Assembly (NCBI GenBank): GCA_003486645.1 | Contig: DNGI01000200.1 | Location: forward strand, 7,483-15,266 | Source: Cyanobacteria bacterium UBA11370 | GTDB lineage: Bacteria > Cyanobacteriota > Cyanobacteriia > Cyanobacteriales > Coleofasciculaceae | Direction of reading: 5' to 3' | DNA length: 7,784 nucleotides | Shown: in pieces, positions 1 through 5,832 of the stretch | Layout: the number at the start of each line of letters is the position of its first letter | How positions within the stretch are numbered: position 1 is the stretch's first letter | Made by a program: the position numbers and the translations under genes | The notes under the pieces: model-generated | Told to the model about the DNA's origin: nothing | The model's database searches: none | Seen by the model: the letters and a program-made list of their open reading frames with translations, nothing else

Positions 1-24
1 CCTATGAACGCAACTTGGTATGAT
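1..24. repeat. Right end of an ATACCAAGTTGC-ended repeat, cut by the window edge
   Basis: Positions 3-24 match 5910-5931 at 21 of 22 bases in the same orientation. At 5910-5931 this sequence is the right end of a complete inverted-repeat element, so the left edge of the window probably holds the right end of a second copy whose body lies outside. The outer part, GCAACTTGGTAT, is at 10-21 give or take one base. There is no coding potential. The match is seen directly; calling it an element end is inference. Confidence 0.6.
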
Positions 25-27
25 TCC

Positions 28-60
28 AGATCCCCAACTTCTCCAAGAAGTCGGGGATCT
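28..60. repeat. 33-nt palindromic intergenic repeat
   Basis: The arms AGATCCCC (28-35) and GGGGATCT (53-60) pair. One A/C mismatch follows (36 with 52), then ACTTCT pairs with AGAAGT around a 3-nt CCA loop (43-45). That gives 14 of 15 pairs, a very stable hairpin on either strand. It resembles the small palindromes scattered between genes in many filamentous cyanobacteria. It lies beyond the panC-cmk terminator and has no T-run of its own, so I read it as a repeat rather than a terminator. Confidence 0.75.
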
Positions 61-72
61 AACCTTCAAATC

Positions 73-117
73 AAAAACTAAAAATAGTGCTGTTGCCAAT
101 TACTACGCCAACAGCAC
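73..117 (-). terminator. Probable Rho-independent terminator of panC-cmk
   Basis: Read on the minus strand, just after the panC-cmk stop, GTGCTGTTG pairs perfectly with CAACAGCAC (9 bp, plus-strand positions 87-95 and 109-117). The loop is 13 nt. The U-rich tract TATTTTTAGTTTTTG (plus 72-86) follows at once. The hairpin plus T-tract on the correct strand, about 40 nt after the stop codon, fits an intrinsic terminator. The long loop is the only weak point. Confidence 0.7.
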
Positions 118-157
118 AACGTCCGGGATAAAGACTAAGTTTTTTTCAACTAAAATT

Positions 158-1708
158 TCAGGAGAATAACTTCTGCTTGTAGAGAGTAACAATTCGTTCT
201 GTTACTTCAGGAATCGTTAGACCATCCGTATTAATTTCAATCGCATCCGCTGCTTTACGTAGAGGTGCTAAAGCACGAGTGCTATCCCGATAATCCCGCT
301 TTTCAATATCCTGTTCTAGCTGTTCTAAACTCACATCCCCTTGATTTTGGTCTTTGAGATCCTGCTGTCGTCGTCTGGCGCGTTCTTGAACCGATGCCGT
401 TAAGAAAATTTTCAGTTCCGCATCCGGAAAAACGTAAGTGCCAATATCCCGTCCTTCCGCCACAACACCCCCCTTACACCCCCAACGTTGCTGTTGTTTC
501 ACCAACTCACGGCGAACAGTCGGTAACGCGGCGATCGCAGAGACATGACTGGTAACATTTAGAGAACGAATAGCCTGAGTAACATCCTCCCCATCAATCC
601 AAACCCGAACCGCTTCGTCTTCAGAACCCGAAGGACTTAGAGAAATCTCACATTGACTCACCAGTTCTGCGATCGCAGGTTCATCATCCCAGTCAATTCC
701 CGCTTGCACCACCCGCCAAGTCACCGCCCGATACATCGCCCCCGTATCCAGGTGCATGAGTCCTAACTGATGAGCTACTAAACGAGTAACCGTCGATTTC
801 CCCGCACCCGCAGGACCATCAATCGCCACAATTGGTTGACGATACTGTAGCACTATATTATCAATTAAACGAGTTGAACCAAAACGAACGGCGATCGCTA
901 ATAACCCTTTATCCTCAACTTGGTCTAAGGGCATCAGAGTTGTAGGATGTACTAGTTCGACATACTCCACCTGAATATCCCTGACTGAGGCTAATTCTGA
1001 CTTAACCGTTTCAATTAGAATCGTGCGATCGCGTTCTCCCCCATGAAAAGCATTTTGCCCTTGTTGCAGCGCCCTATACAATACAGGAGCTTGAGCTTTT
1101 TGGGACTCGGTTAAATACTGATTGCGAGAACTGTACGCCAGTCCCGACTCTTCCCGTACAATTGGACAAGGCACAATAGTTACAGGTAAATTCAAATCTG
1201 CAACCAAACGCTGAATAATTGCCAATTGCTGGGCATCCTTCTGACCAAAATACGCCCGTTCCGGTTGTACCAAGTTCAATAACTTTGTCACCACCGTCGC
1301 TACCCCCTGAAAGTGACCCGGACGAGAACGACCACATAATACATTGGTCATTGTAGCGGGTGGCATCACTTGAGTTAACTGAGTACTGGGATCTGAAGTC
1401 AGTAGGCGATTTCCATACAACTCTACTGCCGTTGGGGCAAAAATTACATCAACCCCTACCTGTTCGCACCGTTGCCGATCCTGTTCCAATTGACGGGGGT
1501 ACTGCTGAAAATCTTCCGTTGGGCTAAACTGAAGCGGATTGACAAAAATGCTGACAATGACAATGGCATTTTCTCGTCTTGCTCGCTCAATTAAACTGAA
1601 ATGACCGGGGTGCAAAGCTCCCATCGTTGGCACCAGAGCGACTTCCTTGCCAGGTCGGTAACGGTCTAAGTAACAGCGCAATCCCGCTGTTGTGGTAAAC
1701 AGGTGCAT
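158..1708 (-). CDS. panC/cmk: Bifunctional pantoate-beta-alanine ligase / cytidylate kinase (PanC-Cmk fusion)
   Basis: A single 516-residue protein carries two complete enzymes. Residues 1 to about 283 are pantothenate synthetase, which makes pantothenate from pantoate, beta-alanine and ATP for coenzyme A. Visible motifs are PTMGALHPGH (27-36, HIGH-type nucleotide site), FVNPLQF (55-61), GRSRPGHFQGVATVV (126-140), GQKDAQQ (155-161, with the conserved Lys) and YSSRNQYL (192-199). Residues from about 292 are (d)CMP kinase: P-loop GPAGAGKST (298-306), DTGAMYR (321-327), EGRDIGTYVFPDA (418-430), an Arg-rich lid (443-447) and RDYRDSTRALAPLRKA (470-485). The fusion and its length are typical of cyanobacteria, and all key residues appear present. 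Both enzymes are cytosolic. The ATG at 1706-1708 fits the usual PanC N-terminus, but no purine-rich Shine-Dalgarno precedes it. The gene carries four HIP1 octamers. It is transcribed alone here and ends at the terminator at 73-117. Confidence 0.97.
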   Translation of the reverse strand: MHLFTTTAGLRCYLDRYRPGKEVALVPTMGALHPGHFSLIERARRENAIVIVSIFVNPLQFSPTEDFQQYPRQLEQDRQRCEQVGVDVIFAPTAVELYGNRLLTSDPSTQLTQVMPPATMTNVLCGRSRPGHFQGVATVVTKLLNLVQPERAYFGQKDAQQLAIIQRLVADLNLPVTIVPCPIVREESGLAYSSRNQYLTESQKAQAPVLYRALQQGQNAFHGGERDRTILIETVKSELASVRDIQVEYVELVHPTTLMPLDQVEDKGLLAIAVRFGSTRLIDNIVLQYRQPIVAIDGPAGAGKSTVTRLVAHQLGLMHLDTGAMYRAVTWRVVQAGIDWDDEPAIAELVSQCEISLSPSGSEDEAVRVWIDGEDVTQAIRSLNVTSHVSAIAALPTVRRELVKQQQRWGCKGGVVAEGRDIGTYVFPDAELKIFLTASVQERARRRQQDLKDQNQGDVSLEQLEQDIEKRDYRDSTRALAPLRKAADAIEINTDGLTIPEVTERIVTLYKQKLFS

Positions 1709-1836
1709 GAAAGTTTAGGAGTTTGGATCTTAGATTGATGGTAGCAACTCATTTGAGCCATCACCAATCAGGGTTCATAGGATGTCCGGTTAATCATACC
1801 AAATCCGATTTGAAAACTTCCTTTTTACGACTAATG

Positions 1837-1855
1837 GTAGAGACGTTGCATATGC
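1837..1855. repeat. Half copy of the GTAGAGACGTTGCAT palindromic repeat
   Basis: GTAGAGACGTTGCATATGC is identical to positions 1886-1904 of the full palindrome about 50 bp downstream. Here it lacks the returning arm, so it cannot fold on itself. It can pair with the right arm of the full copy. Confidence 0.75.
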
Positions 1856-1884
1856 TAGTGGTTCATGTCATTAATTATGGCGGG

Positions 1885-1916
1885 TGTAGAGACGTTGCAT
1901 ATGCAACGTCTCTACA
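1885..1916. repeat. Perfect 32-bp palindrome
   Basis: TGTAGAGACGTTGCAT is followed directly by its exact reverse complement ATGCAACGTCTCTACA, with no loop bases and no mismatch. Repeats with the core GTAGAGACGTTGCATGCAACGTCTCTAC are common between genes in filamentous cyanobacteria; this copy has an extra AT at the centre. As RNA on the minus strand it would form a hairpin after the panC-cmk promoter region; on either strand it could slow polymerase. No T-run follows, so a terminator role is not supported. Confidence 0.85.
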
Positions 1917-1984
1917 GGGTTTTGGCAACTCTGATTAAAGGGTGAGTAGCGGAGTATATAAACCGGATTTGGTATCACTCATAA

Positions 1985-2890
1985 TTAACCCTGACCGCTC
2001 AAAAACGTATCCGGATCGATTCCCGCATCCCGAAGTCGTTGCATCAATAACTCTAATTGAGATTCAGCTTGTTCAGCTCGATGTCTCGCCTGTTCAGCTT
2101 GCTGGCGTTCATATTCAGCTTGCTGGCGTTCATATTCGGCTTGCTGGCGTTCATATTCGGCTTCCGTAGGAATCCAATTCCCCTGAGCATCGTACCAACG
2201 CAACCACAAGCGCTCAATTCCTTGAAACTCTCCTTGCCATAACCCCAACCCTAACTCTAATTCAGGCATCCATACCCGCGACTCTTGTAACTCTAGCTCT
2301 TGATAATGTGCTCCATCTAGTTTAAACGCTCGTAACTGATTGGTATAACGACTAAAAATCACATAGTAAGGAATGTGTAAAATCTGCTCGTAAACATCCC
2401 ATTTTCTGGGGGGTTTTTCCTCGATCTCAGGCTGATTTGCGTGTCCATTGTCTACGATATCTTCAGATTCAAGCGGCAATTTTTCCGACGCATTCTCCCC
2501 TAAATCTTCTTTTTCCGTACCTGGAGAAAGTAATTCTACGACAACAAATGGATTTACACCTTCTTGCCAAACCACGTAAGAAAGGCGCATATCCACTTGA
2601 TCATAAAGTCGAGGAACACCCACAACACCAAACCAATCCGGGCGCTTGTACCACAACGCATGACGCACATCATAGTAGAGGTTCATATCAGTACCCGTAA
2701 ATACCCGTGATGGGGGATACTGCTGCGGACGGAACGTGAGACTCAATAATTGGGGTTGTAAGTCATGGAATTCGTCAGGCAAACCAGGTTCCTCCGGATC
2801 TTCACTAGGCAGATCGTACATCGTCGGAAGGGTTTCTCTGGGCGACTTGGGCGGGTCAGTTTGAGGAACAGGGTATTTAAACGGCAACAT
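1985..2890 (-). CDS. Uma2/DUF820 family putative restriction-endonuclease-fold protein with a coiled-coil tail
   Basis: The 301-residue protein belongs to the Uma2 (DUF820) family, a PD-(D/E)XK nuclease fold greatly expanded in cyanobacteria; its biological role is not settled. The signature is YKRPDWFGVVGVP (81-93), PFVVVELLSPGTEKED (114-129, with Asp85 and Glu119 as likely acidic site residues) and KWDVYEQILHIPYYVIF (163-179). An acidic stretch of about 30 residues (130-160) separates the last two blocks. The N-terminal segment LPSEDPEEPGLPDEFHDLQP (27-46) is typical of a cyanobacterial subgroup. The tail (243-285) is coiled coil with three YERQQAE heptads, ending in RDAGIDPD, a common ending in this family. 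The ATG at 2888-2890 has no clear Shine-Dalgarno; Met24 is an alternative start. It stands alone, with no partner methylase, so a classical restriction system is not indicated. No HIP1 site occurs in it. Confidence 0.9.
   Translation of the reverse strand: MLPFKYPVPQTDPPKSPRETLPTMYDLPSEDPEEPGLPDEFHDLQPQLLSLTFRPQQYPPSRVFTGTDMNLYYDVRHALWYKRPDWFGVVGVPRLYDQVDMRLSYVVWQEGVNPFVVVELLSPGTEKEDLGENASEKLPLESEDIVDNGHANQPEIEEKPPRKWDVYEQILHIPYYVIFSRYTNQLRAFKLDGAHYQELELQESRVWMPELELGLGLWQGEFQGIERLWLRWYDAQGNWIPTEAEYERQQAEYERQQAEYERQQAEQARHRAEQAESQLELLMQRLRDAGIDPDTFLSGQG
2080..2163 (-). repeat. 21-bp in-frame tandem repeat inside the Uma2-family gene
   Basis: Three adjacent 21-bp units at 2101-2121, 2122-2142 and 2143-2163 differ at a single base (CAGCTT or CGGCTT at the end). 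A degenerate fourth unit at 2080-2100 keeps the TTCAGCTT end. Each unit encodes one seven-residue heptad of the form YERQQAE. Gain or loss of a unit would keep both the reading frame and the coiled-coil register. Confidence 0.9.
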
Positions 2891-2924
2891 AGTATCTAGA
2901 GGAATGATTGGCTCTATGTTAATT

Positions 2925-2959
2925 CAGGAGTCACGATTCAGGGGTCAGAAGTCAGAAGT
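2925..2959. repeat. Degenerate heptanucleotide tandem repeat (CAGRAGT type)
   Basis: Five consecutive 7-mers in exact phase: CAGGAGT, CACGATT, CAGGGGT, CAGAAGT, CAGAAGT. It is of the short tandemly repeated heptanucleotide type known in filamentous cyanobacteria. It lies between the divergent Uma2-family gene and the small membrane-protein gene, so copy-number change would alter the spacing of their upstream regions. Confidence 0.7.
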
Positions 2960-3083
2960 CCGAGCTATCCTGGAAAGGTGGCTCATCCCTACAGCCCCTA
3001 CCCTTGAATACTTAATTTGGCTTCCCCTTCATCGTCGCTCAAGTGGAAAATCCGATTAGAATGTGAATAAAATCTGAATAAAA

Positions 3084-3088
3084 AAGGA
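3084..3088 (+). promoter_or_regulatory. Shine-Dalgarno AAGGA of the 3094 gene
   Basis: AAGGA lies 5 nt before the ATG at 3094 and supports that start. Upstream, TAGAAT (3057-3062) could be a -10 box, but I see no convincing -35 at the right distance, so no promoter is called. Confidence 0.65.
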
Positions 3089-3093
3089 TTCTT

Positions 3094-3507
3094 ATGGCGG
3101 AAATTCAAGAAGAGAAAACAAACGAAGTTACCCCGGTTCCTGCTCAAAGCAACGCTCAGGAAGGCAATTTTCTGCAAAACTGGAAAATTAAAGTTGGGTT
3201 AATTGCAAGTGGGGTGATTGCCGTTGTTGTGGGATTGTTTCTATTGATGTTCTTTTGGCAGCATATCATCGCAGGTAAAGGGATGAATGCTTGGTCAAAG
3301 CGTGCAGGTGCCCAACCCATCGAGTGTATGATTAAAGACACCAACAATGACGGTTATGTCAGTTGCAGTGCCATGCTTGAAGGTGAGGTTGTGCCTCTAG
3401 AATGTGGCTCCAGTATATTTAATATTGGTTGCCGAGTTAATTATGGTGCAGCGGCTGCGCCTGTGTTGCGTCCTACTCCTGTACCCAATGGACGTGGGCG
3501 TTTGTGA
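3094..3507 (+). CDS. Small single-span membrane protein with a Ca-loop-like motif and four cysteines; function unknown
   Basis: The 137-residue protein is not one I recognise. Residues 1-30 are polar and acidic. Residues 34-57 form one strong transmembrane helix (VGLIASGVIAVVVGLFLLMF and on). The soluble C-terminal part has four Cys (78, 91, 104, 113) and DTNNDGYVS (82-90), which resembles the D-x-N-x-D-G start of an EF-hand or dockerin calcium loop but lacks the usual acidic residue at loop position 12. The paired Cys suggest disulfides and so an exported C-terminal domain; the charges around the helix do not settle topology. The tail is Pro/Gly/Arg rich. The hydrophobic helix starts too late for a normal cleaved signal peptide, so a membrane anchor is more likely. 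AAGGA at 3084-3088 sets the start. It is the only plus-strand gene and converges on the 392-residue gene. Confidence 0.8.
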   Translation: MAEIQEEKTNEVTPVPAQSNAQEGNFLQNWKIKVGLIASGVIAVVVGLFLLMFFWQHIIAGKGMNAWSKRAGAQPIECMIKDTNNDGYVSCSAMLEGEVVPLECGSSIFNIGCRVNYGAAAAPVLRPTPVPNGRGRL

Positions 3508-3577
3508 TAGGACGTATGCTAAAAGAGCAAGAGCCCGTCGCATTTTGAAATCTCACTCCTGATCGCCCATCCCCTAC

Positions 3578-3612
3578 ATGCGTTACCCCATCCCCTGCCA
3601 CTATTAACGCAT
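3578..3612. terminator. Inverted repeat between convergent genes, possible weak terminator
   Basis: ATGCGTTA (3578-3585) and TAACGCAT (3605-3612) are perfect 8-bp inverted arms around a 19-nt loop. They lie in the 139-nt gap where the 3094 gene and the 3647-4825 gene converge, the position for a shared terminator. Neither strand has a T-run after the stem, so intrinsic termination is doubtful. Confidence 0.3.
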
Positions 3613-3646
3613 CCGCTTAACTTCTCGAAACGACTTGATCAGTATA

Positions 3647-4825
3647 TTATTCTACTCCCAAGGCGTGACTCTCTATGGAATCCGCCACGAACTTTTTAAA
3701 TCCTGCACTAAGTTCAGCCGCTTTCATTTCCAGATTAGAGAATAATTGCTCCATGGCTTGAGTGTAGGGTAGCACCAGAGGTTTAAAATCCGGTTCCACA
3801 TGAACTAGCACTTCATTCATCAGTAATTTTGTCATATCTCTCACGAGTTCCCATGCCACATCAACACTAGGAAAAACCATCACACATAAGGGAATTAATT
3901 CATTTTCAACTAGTCCCATATTTTCTTCTAAAACACACAGCCATAGGTAGCTTTGAAACATATTTAGATCCCGAATCGTCGATGCGGTTACACCTAGGTC
4001 ACTGAGTCCTCCTCGACGGCTTTGATGATGAGGAAATAATTGGATACATTGGCTGTAAACCGTTTTGGCAATCTCATGAGTGAGAGGTAAAATTTGCTCC
4101 ACAACCGTTAAGGTTGGTGAACCAGGTTCATGTTTAGCAGCAGCAGCACAAAGTCGCGTCCACGGAATACAGGCTTGCTCTTCAACAAATTTCAGGTACG
4201 GACTAACTAAGACTTGCTCTGGGAGTGTCAATTTCTGAAGAATTAATTTAGCACTGAAGTGAAATTGAGTGTTGATAAAGCCAATAGTACGTGGATCTTT
4301 TGATATTAAATGTTGTTCTTGAAGTTCTACTAATGAGGGTTCAAGCGCTGCGTAGAGTTGTTCTATCGCTGGTAATTCTATTGCTTTTTTTGCCCAATGA
4401 CTAAAGGCATTGCTAGATAAATTAATTGTTCCTTCCGATGAATTTGGAGTTACTGCCCGTTGCATTGCCGCTAGTGCAGTGATGCTGGGTGACTGCTGCA
4501 AGTAAACCTCCATTGCTTTCTGATAAACCTTAGCACCAAATTGAGCAAGCCGCCTCGCTTCGGCTAGGTTTACAACATTAGGAACATAAGAAAAGAGGGC
4601 ATTGGTTTTCATCCCAGCGCGTTCACATTGAATCTGAATTAAATGCAGCACCTCAGCAACGGTTTTAGTTCGCCCCTCTGTTGAGGCAACGGTCACCAAC
4701 TCAGAGATCGTAAAGCTACCTTCGACTGATGAAAGAGTTGATAAGTCTGGGACGTAGCGTTGTGCCCAAAGTTTGACTAAGCGTTCAACGGAAGTGCTGT
4801 TGACAAGTTTAGTGATTTTCAGCAC
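3647..4825 (-). CDS. Helix-rich protein of unknown function (392 aa)
   Basis: I do not recognise this protein and see no catalytic motif, signal peptide or membrane span. It looks largely alpha-helical throughout and is probably cytosolic. Notable stretches are ISELVTVAST (40-49), NLAEARRLAQFGAKVYQKAMEVY (86-108), SRRGGLSDLGVTASTIRDL (269-287), a hydrophobic, Trp- and Cys-containing segment (289-320), and a C-terminal helix (355-385). The start is GTG at 4823-4825, with GGAG (plus 4837-4840) 11 nt upstream on the minus strand, a little far but the only candidate. Codon use and length suggest a real gene: the frame is open for 1.18 kb. The next gene upstream on the same strand ends 233 nt away, so co-transcription is possible but unproven. 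Its 3' end faces the small membrane-protein gene. It has no HIP1 octamer, unlike panC-cmk and ndhB. Confidence 0.85.
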   Translation of the reverse strand: MLKITKLVNSTSVERLVKLWAQRYVPDLSTLSSVEGSFTISELVTVASTEGRTKTVAEVLHLIQIQCERAGMKTNALFSYVPNVVNLAEARRLAQFGAKVYQKAMEVYLQQSPSITALAAMQRAVTPNSSEGTINLSSNAFSHWAKKAIELPAIEQLYAALEPSLVELQEQHLISKDPRTIGFINTQFHFSAKLILQKLTLPEQVLVSPYLKFVEEQACIPWTRLCAAAAKHEPGSPTLTVVEQILPLTHEIAKTVYSQCIQLFPHHQSRRGGLSDLGVTASTIRDLNMFQSYLWLCVLEENMGLVENELIPLCVMVFPSVDVAWELVRDMTKLLMNEVLVHVEPDFKPLVLPYTQAMEQLFSNLEMKAAELSAGFKKFVADSIESHALGVE

Positions 4826-4893
4826 AGTTTTTTTTTCTCCAAGTAATGGGTTTTGAGATCACCGTTGATTGACGAGTTTTAGAGATAGGACTA

Positions 4894-4905
4894 TTGCGAT
4901 CGCAA
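4894..4905. repeat. Extended HIP1 palindrome in an intergenic region
   Basis: TTGCGATCGCAA is a perfect 12-bp palindrome centred on the HIP1 octamer GCGATCGC (4896-4903), an over-represented cyanobacterial site. It lies about 70 bp before the GTG start of the 392-residue gene. It is the only HIP1 site outside a conserved gene in the window. The rest of 4826-5058 is AT-rich; a TATAAC on the minus strand (plus 4925-4930) could be a -10 box but has no clear -35. Confidence 0.85.
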
Positions 4906-5058
4906 ACTACAGAGTTTGAGTTAGGTTATACCCGGTGGAGTCATTGATAGGGTTAATTGCGAATTGTTATTTATTCAAAAGCTATGAGCATTAGCTATCT
5001 TTGATGTTAGTTTGTGGCTGTGCCAAGTCTAGGCAGATATTGGACTTCTCAAAACGTT

Positions 5059-5562
5059 TCAAACCAAAATCTGTTGAGTATCCGTCACTACTGAGGCATT
5101 CATGAGTAATACATGAATCAGATTCAAATGGATATTTAAATGATGAATCATGGCTCCTAAACGCCGGGTGTAATAGGATAATTGACCATCGATACTACTC
5201 AATTCTAGGTAATCTCTTTCTTCTTGTGCCCGTTTTCTCTGAGCTAGATATTCATTATATTCTTGAATGAGTTTGAAGATACTATTCATTTTGTTATCTA
5301 ACATATAGACAATATATTCATCTGCCAATAAATGATGAGGTGGTATTTTGTAAATTATTTTTTTAAGTCGTTCTTGATTAATAGGAGGAATGACATAGCT
5401 TGTTAAAAGTTCAAATTTATCTTGATGAAGCAACCCAAGTTCGTGGCGAATGATTTGGTCAGCTTTTCGGAGATTCAAAAATATCGTATCTACTTCAATA
5501 CTCAAAGACGATAACAAGAGTTGTTCTTCATTTTGATTCATGTGTAATTTATTGAAGCACAT
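5059..5562 (-). CDS. Small AT-rich helical protein of unknown function (about 167 aa)
   Basis: I do not recognise this protein. With the ATG at 5560-5562 it has 167 residues; that start is chosen because AGGA (plus 5571-5574) lies 8 nt upstream on the minus strand. The frame also opens at a TTG at 5587-5589 (176 residues), which has no comparable site. The protein looks almost wholly helical. A charged, coiled-coil-prone segment, KLIQEYNEYLAQRKRAQEER, lies at about 97-116, followed by a C-terminal amphipathic His- and Leu-rich segment (about 139-155). There is no signal peptide or clear membrane span. Base composition stands out: 5341-5400 has 16 G/C in 60, against 35 in 60 at 481-540 in panC-cmk, which may mean recent acquisition or just weak expression. 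It lies on the same strand as the 392-residue gene, 233 nt upstream of it. Confidence 0.75.
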   Translation of the reverse strand: MCFNKLHMNQNEEQLLLSSLSIEVDTIFLNLRKADQIIRHELGLLHQDKFELLTSYVIPPINQERLKKIIYKIPPHHLLADEYIVYMLDNKMNSIFKLIQEYNEYLAQRKRAQEERDYLELSSIDGQLSYYTRRLGAMIHHLNIHLNLIHVLLMNASVVTDTQQILV

Positions 5563-5605
5563 TTGAGCTGTCCTAAAAATAATTCCCAATCAAAGCAGCT
5601 TGATT

Positions 5606-5627
5606 CGGACTTGCAGTTTGCAGTCCG
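5606..5627 (-). promoter_or_regulatory. Hairpin in the leader of the 5059-5562 gene
   Basis: CGGACT (5606-5611) pairs with AGTCCG (5622-5627). After one bulged T, GCA pairs with TGC around a GTT loop. This gives a 9-bp stem about 45 nt before the ATG at 5562. No T-run follows, so it is not a simple terminator. If the promoter at 5678-5706 is real, it lies in the 5' untranslated leader and could affect translation or RNA stability. Confidence 0.4.
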
Positions 5628-5657
5628 CTGTCGTTATCCCGTGATGTGGAGGCAAGT

Positions 5658-5675
5658 GTCATACAAGTGTATGAC
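5658..5675. promoter_or_regulatory. Perfect 7-bp dyad, candidate operator
   Basis: GTCATAC-AAGT-GTATGAC is a perfect inverted repeat (5658-5664 and 5669-5675) with a 4-nt spacer, the size and symmetry of a dimeric repressor site. It overlaps the start point expected from the candidate promoter at 5678-5706. No regulator gene lies beside it, so the protein that would bind is unknown. Confidence 0.45.
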
Positions 5676-5677
5676 CT

Positions 5678-5706
5678 GTATTACATTATCGTGTATCTTA
5701 TTGCAA
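5678..5706 (-). promoter_or_regulatory. Candidate promoter of the 5059-5562 gene
   Basis: On the minus strand TTGCAA (5701-5706) and TAATAC (5678-5683) are exactly 17 nt apart. They match the -35 and -10 consensus at four and three of six positions. GATAAT (5685-5690) is a better -10 box but has no -35 at a good distance. Transcription would start near 5671 and give a leader of about 110 nt. Confidence 0.3.
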
Positions 5707-5832
5707 TCTGGCTAAAATCAGCAACAAAATGGAGCTAACTTTATCAACTCTTTACCAACGACTGAGGAGATACTGAACCCCAACAAAATCTTTTGTGGAA
5801 GAAAAATCAATCGGTAGAGGGAACGACTACTG

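Larger units (their letters stand above)
1796..1975. mobile_element. 180-bp non-coding element with terminal inverted repeats (MITE-like)
   Basis: The outer 16 bases at the left, ATACCAAATCCGATTT (1796-1811), and at the right, AAACCGGATTTGGTAT (1960-1975), are inverted repeats matching at 15 of 16, with the outer 12 perfect. Each end carries a TA one base in, which would suit a TA-targeting (IS630/Tc1-like) transposase; that family assignment is inference. The interior has no credible gene but contains one partial and one complete copy of a GTAGAGACGTTGCAT repeat. The right end lies 9 bp beyond the stop codon of the Uma2-family gene. It could instead be a nested set of palindromic repeats rather than a transposed unit. 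Confidence 0.55.

Noticed and set aside
1074..1337. 87-codon minus-strand frame inside panC-cmk
   Set aside because: Out-of-frame shadow of the PanC domain; Ser/Gly/Cys-rich nonsense-like composition.
1885..1916. Palindrome as a terminator for the Uma2-family gene
   Set aside because: It is about 70 bp past the stop codon and no T-run follows on the minus strand; it matches a dispersed repeat type instead.
1723..1938. 71-codon plus-strand frame between panC-cmk and the Uma2-family gene
   Set aside because: It runs through the inverted-repeat element and both palindromic repeats, has no Shine-Dalgarno and starts on a non-ATG codon; its sequence is explained by the repeats.
1942..2242. Two overlapping plus-strand frames with repetitive protein (IRLAGVH and FSLLAFI repeats)
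   Set aside because: They are antisense readings of the 21-bp heptad repeat in the Uma2-family gene, which has clear family motifs on the other strand.
2437..2700. 87-codon plus-strand frame
   Set aside because: Antisense to the conserved catalytic region of the Uma2-family gene; no start signal or recognisable protein.
1985..2890. Restriction-modification or other defence system
   Set aside because: The Uma2-family gene has a nuclease fold but no methylase, specificity subunit, toxin-antitoxin partner or other defence gene beside it.
5729..5776. 15-codon plus-strand reading frame (ATG at 5729)
   Set aside because: Too short, with no ribosome binding site and no sign of conservation.
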